NCBI GenBank assembly: GCA_963662155.1
Contig: OY759262.1
Span: forward strand, 20,316,430 to 20,380,429
Direction of reading: 5' to 3'
From: Lamellibrachia columna
Taxonomy: Eukaryota > Annelida > Polychaeta > Sabellida > Siboglinidae
Length of the DNA stretch: 64,000 nucleotides
Shown piece after piece: positions 28,689 to 37,900 of this stretch (position 1 is the stretch's first letter; every line of letters begins with the position of its first letter). Position numbers and translations under genes: made by a program. A model generated the notes under the pieces. It did no database searches. It saw only the letters and a list, made by a program, of their open reading frames with translations, and was not told where the DNA came from.

Positions 28689-30140
28689 GTCAGTATAATA
28701 CCTTTATCAGGCTTATTTCATCCGGAACAAGTGCTTGAACTTCGACCTTCCCATTCAGCCTGTGTATTTGACAACAGAATAGTAACAATACAACTGCACG
28801 TCAGCCAGTAATTGGTTATTATTTATTATTAATGATAATGTCCAACATGAACTTAACTGGTGCAGTGCTAGCACAATGTTTGTCAGCAGACATGTAATAA
28901 AAAGTTACATAATATCATTATCAGAATTGAGATTCTGTTAAACAAATCCATCAATAATCCGTCCAGCATGAACCTAAATGCTGCAATGCTAGCACTTGTT
29001 TGTAAGTAGACGTAAAATGTTAATTGTAAAAAATGTACAGAATTTTATTGTGAGAATTTAGAGTTCAGATAATGTAATTATTAGAAAAATAGTAAATTCT
29101 AATTTAATATAATTTAATGCATGCGTGTGTGCATGCGTGTGTGCATGCGTGTGTTTGTGCATGCCTAACTCTTATGAAGAACAAACGAATATGACGTATG
29201 TCAAATTGAATAGAATCTTATAAATACCAGTAAAATCAAGCAATAAGGATGAAAACCACATCGAAAGAGGAAATAATGAGTTGCATAAAATATGGTTGGA
29301 TATGTATTAGAAGTTAAACTAAATATTTCAGGATGACTAGCTTGCCATTTGCATCAAAAGCAACCATTTTTATCTATGCATCTTACTGATTATAACATAT
29401 GGATGCCAAACATGGTCAAATGACAAAACAGGTTAAACATAAGGTACGATGAACACAAAAGGCCATGGAAAGACAAATGTTGAAAATCAAACTAAAAGAT
29501 AAAATCTCATGAGTCACATGATGCCATCGGAAGGGGGATAAAAAGGAATAATAAAATATATCATGAAACAAAGTGGACATGGGAGGTCACCTAGTGGGAA
29601 TGTAAGACAACAGATGGACCAACAGAACAAACGAATGGCAACTCAGAAAAGAATAAGAGGTAGACCGACGAGACGATGTTACAATGACATAATGAATAAT
29701 GCAGGAGCACGTTGGAGAAGAGAATCCAAACAGAGGAAAGTGAGAAAATGTCTAGCGGATGGCTACATCCTGCAGTGGATGGACAATTCCTAGGTGAAAG
29801 TCCGTACAGGCAGTGACTGGTAGCACAGCTTTGTATTAGGACTGCTACTTTATTTTGGTTGGCACTGGTTTGACTTGTCGTTGTTTTGAATAAATCAAGT
29901 TTTGAATATATCATCGTTTTGACCAGTACCCATTAAAACATACAATTAACATTTTAATGAAGGTACATACATTTTATTGCTTTCAACCAAAGACTTCAAA
30001 TTTTCACCACTTTTATCTTGTCGTGTATTATCTTGAAAACAGCCATCACTCACTGAAAAGAAAACAGAAACATGAAACTTATTAATAATATTAACATATT
30101 ATGTTACATATTATGTTACTTATTATTCCTTTATACATAT

Positions 30141-30177
<37 letters not shown>

Positions 30178-31345
30178 CGTGCATGTGTACTGTGTGTGTG
30201 AGCTTTTTGTCGCGAGTTCTATTAATTAATGTTGTTCTCTTAATTTATTTCTTTTTAATAAAAAATAGAGATAGGCGCTATGCATAATGTGACAAAATTA
30301 TTTTACATAAAACTTCAAAAAATCATAATCTCAAAAAAGGACTTTAACGCAAAACAAGTCATGGTTTTCGGCCTATTACAAAAACATAACCATTTGTAGA
30401 TACAATTAAAAATATCACGCCAGTGGCTTACTAGGAAAACCTTGTTGAACACACATCTTAATTTCATGGGTCGTGCAATACTGTCAAATCTATAATACTA
30501 CATCACGAGTGTGTTATTCTGGCAATATTCTCTCACCAAATGAAAATATATTCATATACACATATTCTTGCCAATAGGATATGGCCATTCTATTTGTGTC
30601 TAAACCCAACTTGTAACATATTTCGGCCTTTGTTTACTAAACTAGTCTTCTTTCTGGCAAAATAACACGTTTGTTTGAGACTTTGCATTGGTTCTGTGTG
30701 TGTTGGTCTCTCTTAATACGTCCCTTTAGTCAAGGTCACCCTGATTTTATAGAACTGCACATGTGCGTATTGGTCACACTGGTTATCTTGTCAGCCCTCT
30801 TTTAGAACACATTCTGAGTAAACCACTGGCGTGATATTCTTGATTTTACTTTTAGTTGCACATTGTTAGTTTTATTATCTATTTTAGGTGCATAGTCCCA
30901 AAACCATGACTTTTGTTTCACTTTAAATTAGGCACTTCAACAAAACGCATGCACACGAAAATCCGTTCACGATTAATGCCATTACAATTACCGGAATCTT
31001 GTTAACGTTTTGTTTTGCCTCGTGTTTTGTCGGCTGTTTCTGTTCTATTTTGTCAGCTTTGATGGTACATTTGAAAATGGTAAGTTAACTTTCGTGTCAT
31101 GTTTTTCTTATCGAAATTGGACCAAAATAAAGCTTACAAAATGTCAGTTAGACTTTATAGGTGCATTCCTAATGCAAGTAGCACAAATTATCCAATTCCT
31201 CAGAATATTTCAATGTTGCGGTTGTGTTCTACATGTTGAAATTAGTATGGGGGGGGAAAATAATTAGACCAAATAATTTTGAATTAGTATATATTTCTCA
31301 AACCATTATTTCACCATTGTTACTATGCAAGAATATTTTGGTGTT

Positions 31346-31434
<89 letters not shown>

Positions 31435-31599
31435 ATTTCCTACATAACAGTACACTGCAAGTTCAGTACAGCAATATTTATATTTCAGTTACTGCTTCAT
31501 ACAATAATGTCAACTTTACACCATGCAATTCAACATGATGTAATGTTAATAACTTTTTTTTAACAGTATTTTACTTACATTTCTCGTGTGGACAACTGC

Positions 31600-31692
<93 letters not shown>

Positions 31693-33637
31693 ATTATTAT
31701 TATTTGGCTGGGAAAGAAAGCCCACTCTGCCAAAAATCATACAAATATCTTCATAATCATGGAAGTTATGGCTTTTTATTGAAATTTATTGGTCAGTTTA
31801 AATAGCATGCTAATTAGCCATTAGTGACTTATTAATATTGAGCTACTATTAATGATGATTAATGTATATCTATGACCCTACTTAATGTGTTTTGACATTA
31901 TACTTAGCCAATATTGACTTATTTATCGCATCAATTGAGTTATGAAATGATTGTGATGTATATTTGATGACCCTGTTTAATGAGTTTGTAAACTCTGAAG
32001 AAATTATACAAAGATCTTCATAATCATGTTATGGCCTTTTATCAAAAGGTGTTGGCCTGTTGGGTTTGACCATTAATTAGCCAATATTGACTTATTAATT
32101 AATTGCATCAATTGAGTTTTGAAATGAGTGCGATGTATATGTATGACCCTTGTTAATGAGTGTAAACCCTGAACAAATTATACAAACATCTTCATAATCA
32201 TGGAAGTTATGGCCTTTTATCAAAATGTGTCAGTCAGTTGACTTTACACACTATTTTTTAATTCGATTCAATTAAAAAACTTTATTCTGGAATATTACAT
32301 CCATATAACGACTAAAAACTATAAATATATAGCATATTTCTCCAGTGATGACTCAGTGATGATGTGTATAATGCATCACTATTCAAAATACTTTGTAATA
32401 TTGCATTACCCAACTTAGCTATACACATTTTCCCGATCAACATTTTGCAGGCGGGTGATCCCCGTGACACAAACATATAACTAGCACTACAATTCTTCGG
32501 TTCATTGCACAACAATCTAAACACATTATTGTATGCTACACATCATTTTCTAATTGATTCCGATTTATAATATATTATATAATAAATTATATAATGAAGT
32601 ACAGCACGATTTAAACAGAGTACATTTTACATCTTCAGTACAAATATAGAATTTTCGAATCAGAGCATTACCCTGATCATAAATTCTCTTATACTGCCTA
32701 GCCATAATCATCATCTGTTATACTGCCTAGCCATATCATCATCATCACAGATCTTCAGTGAGAACATGTCCAAGATATTTACATTTATTAACTCTTGTCA
32801 ATATTTCATCATTTAACACAAAGTTTGGCAAATGTATATCTTTGAACTTTTTACAGCAAAATATCATAACATTACTTTTGGTACTGTTGTATTTGATATA
32901 TTGACTTATTAATTGCATTAACTGAGTTACTATTAATGATACATGACTGGACTATGTATATTTATAACACTACTTAATGTGCTTGCAACTCATGAAGAAA
33001 TGACTAAAATATGTATAAAAGCAAACATGTTATGCCATTTTAATTATACATTTATTGAAAGAACACACAAAAATGAGAGTATTTTGCTGTATACGATAAA
33101 AAAATTCAAATGTTTACTGTATTAAAATTGCAATATATTTGGATCTAATAAAGATATATTAATAAAAAACAAAGTTTTTGGTTCCTTTACATGTCACCTT
33201 TCATTTAAATCAATTGCCAAGGCAATGACGTTGTCTATTTTTCTTTGAAGTGCCTATTTAAATATACCGATTTTGAAACTGTTTTCACCTTTCAATTTCC
33301 CATGGCTGCAGCAATAACATAAAAAATGCATTTTTTTCATTGACATACTTCAAACCTACTTAGGCTAAGTCTAGTATATACTATATGGCACTGACCCCAC
33401 TGGCACTGCCACTCTTCCAGTCAGGCGTGTGTGCCGTAGACGGGTGGCCGCAGCTGTTTCTTTTAGATACTTTTTAATTAGTAGAAGTCAGCATATCACT
33501 CTGTCAGTGCGATACTAATCAAGATTGCAGAAACATTTATGTGATTACAAAAATATGCTGATAACGGTGCATTACTCACCTGTCAAAATACCAAACTTGA
33601 CGCATCGTTTGACATCAACCTCTGAACTAGACGCCAT
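14252..33637 (-). CDS. GPHN: Gephyrin, 18 coding exons, 723 aa
   Basis: Spliced gene. Exons in gene order (high to low): 33637-33580, 30052-29971, 28759-28702, 27783-27691, 26967-26873, 25642-25576, 24630-24466, 23558-23303, 22434-22303, 21809-21717, 21183-21128, 19735-19557, 18001-17848, 17537-17416, 17102-17015, 16003-15930, 15364-15196, 14482-14252. All phases join and the total is 2172 nt. The N-terminal MogA-like domain (about residues 10-180) carries [11 protein letters not shown] (from residue 83), which adenylylates molybdopterin. A linker (about 180-291) is His-rich. The MoeA-like E domain (about 292-723) carries [22 protein letters not shown] (557-566) and LPGNPVSA (611-618) and inserts molybdate. 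Length is close to vertebrate gephyrin (about 736). Known roles: molybdenum-cofactor synthesis and, in vertebrates, clustering of glycine and GABA-A receptors under the membrane. The fusion order MogA-linker-MoeA is the animal form. Odd points: the histidine-rich linker and one apparent GC-AG intron. Confidence 0.95.
14483..15195 (-). other. gephyrin intron 17
   Basis: No repeat or gene recognised apart from an A-tract at 14692-14708. Confidence 0.5.
15196..15364 (-). CDS. GPHN: gephyrin exon 17
   Basis: Residues 591-647. KPTTFATL and [20 protein letters not shown] form the most conserved part of the E domain. Acceptor GCTTTCAG, donor GTAGGC. Confidence 0.94.
15430..15720. mobile_element. 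LINE tail fragment
   Basis: The CTTCGATCATC...GTTCTGATCTA stretch matches 22495-22530 at the head of another LINE tail. Strongly decayed. Confidence 0.45.
15930..16003 (-). CDS. GPHN: gephyrin exon 16
   Basis: Residues 567-590 (DLIKAVL...[11 protein letters not shown]). The VHFxRVFMKPG motif is conserved in gephyrin. Acceptor GGCTTCAG, donor GTAAGT. Confidence 0.92.
16040..16860. repeat. foldback / long inverted repeat in gephyrin intron 15
   Basis: Arms around a centre near 16480: TGCTGAACTACGGAACA (from 16352) pairs with TGTTCCGTAGTTCAGTA (from 16573). Outer parts pair through GGTGGGCC...GATTCTAGACAA. Similarity fades outward after roughly 200 bp per arm. Confidence 0.75.
17015..17102 (-). 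CDS. GPHN: gephyrin exon 15
   Basis: Residues 537-566, with [15 protein letters not shown], the second nucleotide/metal-binding signature of MoeA. Acceptor TTGACAG, donor GTCAGT. Confidence 0.94.
17416..17537 (-). CDS. GPHN: gephyrin exon 14
   Basis: Residues 497-536. [17 protein letters not shown] is the conserved E-domain motif. Acceptor GCAACAG, donor AC|GTTAGT. Confidence 0.92.
17538..17847 (-). other. probable GC-AG intron (gephyrin intron 13)
   Basis: Donor GAG|GCAGGT, acceptor GCAACAG. Chosen because the neighbouring GT would shift the frame into a stop while this choice joins STGNE to LVEPDAP, matching the family. Confidence 0.7.
17848..18001 (-). CDS. GPHN: gephyrin exon 13
   Basis: Residues 445-496, including [18 protein letters not shown] and VGVMSTGNE. 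The protein match stops at GNE and the next exon begins LVEPDAP in phase 0, so the donor must be GAG|GCAGGT. The nearby GCAG|GTGCAA would leave a frame error with exon 14. Confidence 0.88.
18240..19075 (+). mobile_element. L2/CR1-like LINE 3' part (plus)
   Basis: Plus strand, broken frames. [16 protein letters not shown] (RT catalytic box) near 18262-18312, ELHWLPI near 18770, and [14 protein letters not shown] near 18957-19000. It lies in gephyrin intron 12. Confidence 0.85.
19557..19735 (-). CDS. GPHN: gephyrin exon 12
   Basis: Residues 386-444. Contains [20 protein letters not shown], the conserved MoeA substrate-binding region, and ends in VGQDIR. Acceptor CCACAG, donor GTAAGA. Confidence 0.93.
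19740..20000 (+). mobile_element. LINE C-terminal fragment (plus)
   Basis: Plus-strand frame with [27 protein letters not shown] and [12 protein letters not shown], typical of the C-terminus of non-LTR retrotransposon polymerases. It runs directly into the tandem array. Confidence 0.7.
20010..20395. repeat. 28-bp minisatellite, about 13 copies
   Basis: Unit GGGGATGAACTGTGGAGAGA plus AAGGCAGA, with variants (ACTG/ACCA; GCAGA/GTGGA). Strongly purine-rich on the plus strand. Long minus-strand frames here are translations of the repeat. Confidence 0.9.
21128..21183 (-). CDS. GPHN: gephyrin exon 11
   Basis: Residues 367-385 ([19 protein letters not shown]). A 56-nt exon between CTTCAG and GTATGA. 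It restores the conserved AADG after the DGYAV of exon 10. Confidence 0.85.
21236..21295. repeat. short (GAAGGTGAATA)n repeat
   Basis: Four to five copies of an 11-12 bp unit inside gephyrin intron 10. Confidence 0.7.
21717..21809 (-). CDS. GPHN: gephyrin exon 10
   Basis: Residues 336-366. [19 protein letters not shown] followed by VKDGYAV is the MoeA family signature. Donor GTGAGA. Confidence 0.94.
22303..22434 (-). CDS. GPHN: gephyrin exon 9 (start of E domain)
   Basis: Residues 292-335. [19 protein letters not shown] and the following helix match the start of the gephyrin E domain. Acceptor TGTGTAG, donor GTACGT, phase 1 at both ends. Confidence 0.92.
22490..23195 (+). mobile_element. 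L2-like LINE 3' tail with (ATT)n end
   Basis: Plus strand: [11 protein letters not shown], then [20 protein letters not shown], ending in (TTA)n at 23171-23187. The same tail recurs at 52545-52712 and 62445-62790. Confidence 0.8.
23303..23558 (-). CDS. GPHN: gephyrin exon 8 (histidine-rich linker)
   Basis: About residues 207-291. It contains 29 histidines in 85 codons, mostly as repeated HHHGDHH or HHHGEHH units encoded by a short internal tandem repeat. The acceptor (CTTTATTCAG) and donor (AGA|GTATGT) are both good, and the phases fit exon 7 (phase 0) and exon 9 (phase 1), where the split codon gives the Ser before AVDLTRVA. The vertebrate linker is Pro/Ser/Glu-rich instead. It may be alternatively spliced; a metal-binding role is only an inference from composition. 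Confidence 0.75.
23620..24465. other. gephyrin intron 7
   Basis: AT-rich; nothing recognised. Confidence 0.5.
24466..24630 (-). CDS. GPHN: gephyrin exon 7 (end of G domain, start of linker)
   Basis: Residues 152-206. The first half ([19 protein letters not shown]) is the C-terminal helix of the G domain; the second half is a low-complexity linker rich in Q, H and T. Acceptor CACACAG, donor GTAAGT. Confidence 0.85.
24631..25450. other. gephyrin intron 6, first part
   Basis: No recognised elements except an (ATT)n-like tract at 25355-25410. Confidence 0.5.
25455..25563. repeat. 53-bp direct duplication
   Basis: The segment beginning ATTAGAAGAGCTTGCTGATA occurs twice, near-perfect, ending a few bases before the donor side of gephyrin exon 6. 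Confidence 0.85.
25576..25642 (-). CDS. GPHN: gephyrin exon 6
   Basis: Residues 129-151 ([18 protein letters not shown], then KKASQ). INLPGSKK is the conserved last strand and loop of the MogA active site. Acceptor TCTAACAG, donor GTAGGG. Confidence 0.92.
25643..26872. other. gephyrin intron 5
   Basis: No recognisable gene or element; only chance frames. Confidence 0.5.
26873..26967 (-). CDS. GPHN: gephyrin exon 5
   Basis: Residues 98-129, with [10 protein letters not shown] and VTPLAVLSR, both characteristic of the gephyrin G domain trimer core. Ends in phase 2 at a GTACGG donor. Confidence 0.92.
27358..27634. repeat. ~57-bp tandem repeat, 5 copies
   Basis: Unit contains CTATAAGTCCAC and GTGGAATGTAACAATAAAG. 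It ends just downstream of gephyrin exon 4. Confidence 0.88.
27691..27783 (-). CDS. GPHN: gephyrin exon 4 (MPT-binding loop)
   Basis: Residues 67-97. Carries [15 protein letters not shown], the molybdopterin-binding signature of MogA proteins, fully conserved. Acceptor TGTCCAG, donor GTAAAA; phase 0 at both ends. Confidence 0.93.
27784..28595. other. gephyrin intron 3
   Basis: No recognised element up to the (TA)n tract. Confidence 0.5.
28596..28684. repeat. (TA)n microsatellite
   Basis: About 40 TA units with one interruption, in gephyrin intron 3. Confidence 0.95.
28702..28759 (-). CDS. GPHN: gephyrin exon 3
   Basis: Residues 47-66, containing the conserved VPDEI...IK segment that follows the first strand-helix unit of the G domain. 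Acceptor ACACAG, donor GTATTA. A (TA)n tract lies just beyond the donor. Confidence 0.88.
29290..29800 (+). mobile_element. LINE C-terminal remnant (plus)
   Basis: Plus strand: [15 protein letters not shown] words near 29390, then [20 protein letters not shown] and RRESKQRK...ILQWMDN, the standard endonuclease-RT LINE C-terminus. Frames are broken upstream. Confidence 0.8.
29971..30052 (-). CDS. GPHN: gephyrin exon 2
   Basis: Residues 20-46 (VSDGCFQD...[10 protein letters not shown]). Acceptor TTTTCAG, donor GTATGT. The D-SG-NL pattern is the conserved MogA N-terminal motif. Confidence 0.9.
30144..30200. repeat. (TG)n microsatellite
   Basis: GTGTGT run with GTGCGTGCGT extension in gephyrin intron 1. 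Confidence 0.9.
30334..30930. mobile_element. MITE with ~100-bp terminal inverted repeats, copy 1
   Basis: Both ends carry GTCATGGTTTT...ATATCACGCCAGTGG in inverted orientation. A second full copy is at 45556-46190 and one terminus is at 36300-36402. No coding capacity. Confidence 0.8.
31350..31430. repeat. (TA)n microsatellite
   Basis: About 40 TA units. Confidence 0.95.
31602..31689. repeat. (TA)n microsatellite
   Basis: About 43 TA units with one slip near 31625. Confidence 0.95.
31735..32990. repeat. imperfect long-unit repeats in gephyrin intron 1
   Basis: The phrase ATCTTCATAATCATG...TTATGGC recurs near 31747, 32011 and 32189. TTGACTTATTAATTGCAT-like words recur near 31914, 32086 and 32899. 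Confidence 0.7.
33580..33637 (-). CDS. GPHN: gephyrin exon 1 (start codon)
   Basis: Residues 1-19, starting [18 protein letters not shown]. The ATG at 33637 sits in a good context (AAACATGG) and the exon ends at a strong GTGAGT donor in phase 1. The KFGILTVSD run across the next junction matches the start of the MogA fold (RVGVLTVSD-like in vertebrates). Confidence 0.85.
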
Positions 33638-33819
33638 GTTTGTTGACTACTGGTAATAATCTCGAAGAATGATAACCGCTGAACGCCGAATATGTTATGT
33701 AATGTGTCACTTAGATAATGTTATAAAATAGTACTTTTAAAATAAAAATATTGTACAAAATACGAACGGAAATTTTCCACAATATATAAAGAATATATTT
33801 TAGTCACATGACGCTAAAC
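33638..33819. promoter_or_regulatory. shared (bidirectional) promoter region of gephyrin and the channel gene
   Basis: The gephyrin start codon (33637, minus) and a candidate non-coding first channel exon (about 33810-33883, plus) are separated by less than 200 bp. The segment is AT-rich and holds GTCACATGAC at 33803-33812, an E-box of the MITF/TFE type. Transcription starts were not identified from sequence. Confidence 0.5.
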
Positions 33820-33883
33820 ATGGTGGCACGGCCACGGGGGTGCAGACGATTTGCTAAATTTAGCTGCCAGCGAAATCATATTC
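33810..33883 (+). other. candidate non-coding first exon of the channel transcript
   Basis: Ends at a strong donor (TTC|GTGAGTA). Splicing to the acceptor at 34886 would end the ATG at 33820 after about 24 codons, making it an upstream ORF before the main start at 34929. Purely inferential. Confidence 0.35.
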
Positions 33884-34049
33884 GTGAGTAAACACGTTTT
33901 AGGACATGGCATGGCAAATGTATGCCAACATAATCACGACTATTTATCAAAGCTGATTCGGTGCAAAGAACTAATCTTAAGCAACTGTTAACTTCTTCAT
34001 TTCACAAATCTGGTGCCAGTGTCACATTGTGATGGGGGCGTATCTAAGA

Positions 34050-34250
34050 CTAGGGGCGTCTCAAGTAGTTATACTCCAAACAGCCCAATCTTGAGCTAAC
34101 GCAGGAGTTTGGACCAACGGCTTTTAGTGTCTCTTCCGAAAGACACGGGCAAAGTGGGGTGAACGAAATTGCCCAAGCTTCGAAACGGCAGAGGTGGAAA
34201 CGAACCACCGTCCTCTCAATTGACAGGCGGGTGCTCCACCGCTCCCCACG
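34050..34250 (-). mobile_element. tRNA-derived SINE relative (minus)
   Basis: Minus strand: a tRNA-like head with box B GGTTCGTTTCC, then the same central GAAGCTTGGGCAATTTCGTT domain seen in the SINE at 13705-14018. It lies between the candidate non-coding exon and the first coding exon of the channel gene. Confidence 0.7.
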
Positions 34251-34607
34251 TATCATGATATGCCATATGGGTCACTCCATTTTTTGCTGGTGCACATGGG
34301 ATGTGATATTTTCGATATATCTGAAGGAAGACACAATATTTTATGAACTTGATTGTAAGCTAATCAAGACGTGTATAAATTGTTATAAAAAACAAGTATC
34401 ATTCATGTATGTCATATATGGTATTAAATAAGTAAATTATGTTCAGTTCCATAGATACTAATTACTAGTGTGCTTTGCCATATGATGAACTTTCAAGGCA
34501 GTTTTACCCAAAAATATGTCTGGCATCGTCATAAATAATTTCAACAGCAAATTAATGTTGTTCATCACAAGTATATGAAATATACAAAATGTATATATGT
34601 ATATATG

Positions 34608-34611
<4 letters not shown>

Positions 34612-34641
<30 letters not shown>
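34612..34641. repeat. (TA)n microsatellite
   Basis: About 14 TA units. Confidence 0.9.
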
Positions 34642-34643
<2 letters not shown>

Positions 34644-34928
34644 GAAAGTCATTTATATATGCATAAAGAACTTTTCGAACAATTTATTTCTATCAAGTCG
34701 ATAAAGTAACACAATATTTGTTTTTTTTTCTTGGTTGGTAAGGTACATGCATTTATATGGGTTTCAAACTGTCAATTATAAAACACAATGTTTTAAGTTT
34801 TCCTAACTCGGTGTCATTATACTGTATAGCAGTTGAGTTGTTTTTATGTTTTATTGTTACATTCACTGTTTTTACGTTACTGCCAGCACACAACTGATGA
34901 ACCCGTCTCAAAGTGTCACAACGAGAAG

Positions 34929-34964
34929 ATGTCTTCAGATGGAAGCACGGGTACCCATGACCAG
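34929..34964 (+). CDS. TPCN3: TPC exon 1 (tentative start)
   Basis: Twelve codons ([12 protein letters not shown]), phase 0, as exon 2 requires. The reading frame is open back to a good acceptor at 34886 (TTACTGCCAG), so this is probably the second transcript exon. The donor CAG|GTTTCT is weak, so the true start may differ. Confidence 0.4.
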
Positions 34965-37900
34965 GTTTCTATCAAGTTATTTACCAACAAATATAATCCG
35001 TAAAAAGATTTTTGGTACATGATGGAGCAAGTGCAAAACATCTTTCTTTAAGTTGTTTATTACAGTTATATTACTTCAGTGGTATACCACTGGTTTTGAC
35101 AGTAACTGCAAACAAAATAATTGTATGTAAAGCAAGTTGCTACTATCACAAAAAATACTTGTAAAATAATCTAACATATAATATGTTGTGATAGGGGTAG
35201 ACTGGAAAGAATGAATGTACTCTCTCCTTTGTCTGGTATATAAATCTGTTTAGAATGAACCACACATGGAAACCATATTTCACTCAATTACCAGGTATGG
35301 GTAAACCTTTACACACAAATTCTTGTAAACACTGCACAAGTCATTCTCATGGAGACATGACTTGTGAGTATGCTAAGTAGCCAAATAGATATGACATAAA
35401 TTGACATTGTATAAATCATGTACTTTTAGAATGTATTGTTGGCGGCAACACTAATCAAAGATGCAGCAGCAAGCAGAAACATGACTTTCAGAACAGATGA
35501 ACGGTCGATCAGGTATGGTGGAATATAGCAAGCGTATATCAAAGTAATCATTTTTACTCCATAATTGTGTTGACTGACTGTCAACATGCCGTTGCCATGG
35601 TTTTGACATATATAGGCATCTTATAAAGAAACCAGGTCTGATTAAATGTATTGAAATGTTAGTTATGAACCCATATAATAAATATAATTCAATACCTTTT
35701 TGAAGAATAATGGGTTTATTTGTATTTGGTTCGCAAGCTCGCTCAATACAACATTATAAAGCAAGTCTTGCATAAACAAAATTATCGTTCAATACATGTG
35801 TAGTATTAATTGTCAATAAAAATGTGTCCTTTGCAGATTATACAACTTGTACAATCACATAGCTTTCAAACTTTCTCTCTACATCGGTGTCTGGTGTCTT
35901 CTCTTCCTGGCTGTCTTTGAAAGACCAGCAGTGCCGGGGGCTGCTTTACCCTACTGGGTAGGTCACCTTCACATTAAGATGAATTTATACTTCAACATTA
36001 GGTATGGATCAGTTACATAGACCATATTTATATTCAACTTACTATCATGATATGCAAAAATGTAATCATTACGTAACTAGTTTGTAATGAATCGTATGTA
36101 TTAAAATTAATAATATGTACCTCAACATTGGCTAAAGATCAGTTACATAGACCAAACTTATATACAGCTTAGCATCGTGATGTACAAAAACATGTTAGAA
36201 TTAAATTAAACATACTATTGTGTTAAATATAACAGCGCTGAGAGGGTAGCTTATATAATACAATAGTTTTTAAATAATATGTTGTATGTGTGCACTGTGT
36301 ATGGCTTAACGTGAATCCAAAGGCATTTTGGAGGCCTTTGCACCTATAAGAGTACTTGAAAACTAACCATTTGCAATTATAATCAAGAATATTACGCAAC
36401 AATAAATGCACATAAACAATCTAGCCAATTGAAGCCTATCATTATTTTTTGTGTACAAATCTTGTTCTAGTGTGTTTGTAATTTAATATCCTAATGAGTT
36501 TCTATTTCTCACCAGGCTACGATGATCATTGAGTTCATCATTCTCGTATTTTTCCTGTGCCGATTTCTTCACAACTTGCTGTTTGCTGAACAGGCCAGTT
36601 TCTGGAAGGACCCCAAAAATATAGTTGTCATTGTCACCATAATTGTAAGTACTGTCATTCTGTTCACTTGCTTGCACTGTTGGTTTTCTAATCTATCAAA
36701 ATGTCCTATGGTGATTATTTGTAAATTGCCTAATCTAGGTTTTACATTTGTACGACTGTATGACAAAATTATTGAATTACATTATACAGTGTTAGTTATT
36801 TATTGCATTTATTGTTGAGATTCCACAGTGCTTGTGTTATAAATGATGTTACTAAAATAACTGATATGAAAGCCTACGCAGTTTTATCTAAACATTTACT
36901 ATGTTTCAACTGGATATGTCTGATCAGGTTGTGGTGAATATAATGGTTATTAGGGCTTAAGGTTAGCTCTTTGTAATTCATTTGCATCCAACATATTCGG
37001 TATGACCCATGTTATGATCAATAACAATGTAATGCTCGATTTTGTAGGGCTAATTTCTGACAAATTCAGTTACATACTTACATTGCTACACAATTTTTAT
37101 AGATTCCTTCCTGAGGCTGGGCTCAAATGTTTAAAATGTGTCTTACTTCTGCACACATTTAATGGTACTACAGTGCTCCAATTTTTATGGTTTTTGGAAA
37201 GATATTACTTCACAAACTAAGGAAAGTACTGTCATAATGAAAAAATACTGTTCAAATGTTCTTTTTAACAAGCCCATTTATCTATGCAGCTGACTATAAT
37301 ACACGTGGTGGATTACGTCCTCTCCACTCACTCACAGCTATGTTGTATATGTGCACCTGATCACAGTAGACATGGTGGGTTACGTCCTCTCCACTCACAG
37401 CTATGTTGTATATGTGCAGCTGATCGCAGTAGACATGGTGGGTTAAATCATCTCCACTCACAGCTATATGTGCAGCTGATCACAATAGATATGGTGGGTT
37501 ACACCATCTCCACTCACTCACGGCTGTATTGTATATGTGCAGCTGATCGCAGTAGACATAGTAGGTTACGTCCTCTCCACTCACTCACAGCTATGTTGTA
37601 TATGTGCACCTGATCACAGTAGACATGGTGGGTTACGTCCTCTCCACTCACAGCTATGTTGTATATGTGCAGCTGATCGCAGTAGACATGGTGGGTTAAA
37701 TCATCTCCACTCACAGCTATATGTGCAGCTGATCACAATAGATATGGTGGGTTACACCATCTCCACTCACTCACGGCTGTATTGTATATGTGCAGCTGAT
37801 CGCAGTAGACATAGTAGGTTACGTCCTCTCCACTCACAGCTATGTTGTATATGTGCAGCTGATCACAATAGACATGGTGGGTTAAATCATCTCTACTCAC

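Noticed and set aside
33820..33883. The ATG at 33820 as the channel start codon
   Set aside because: It ends in phase 1 and runs into TGA after the next exon's acceptor, so it can only be an upstream ORF.
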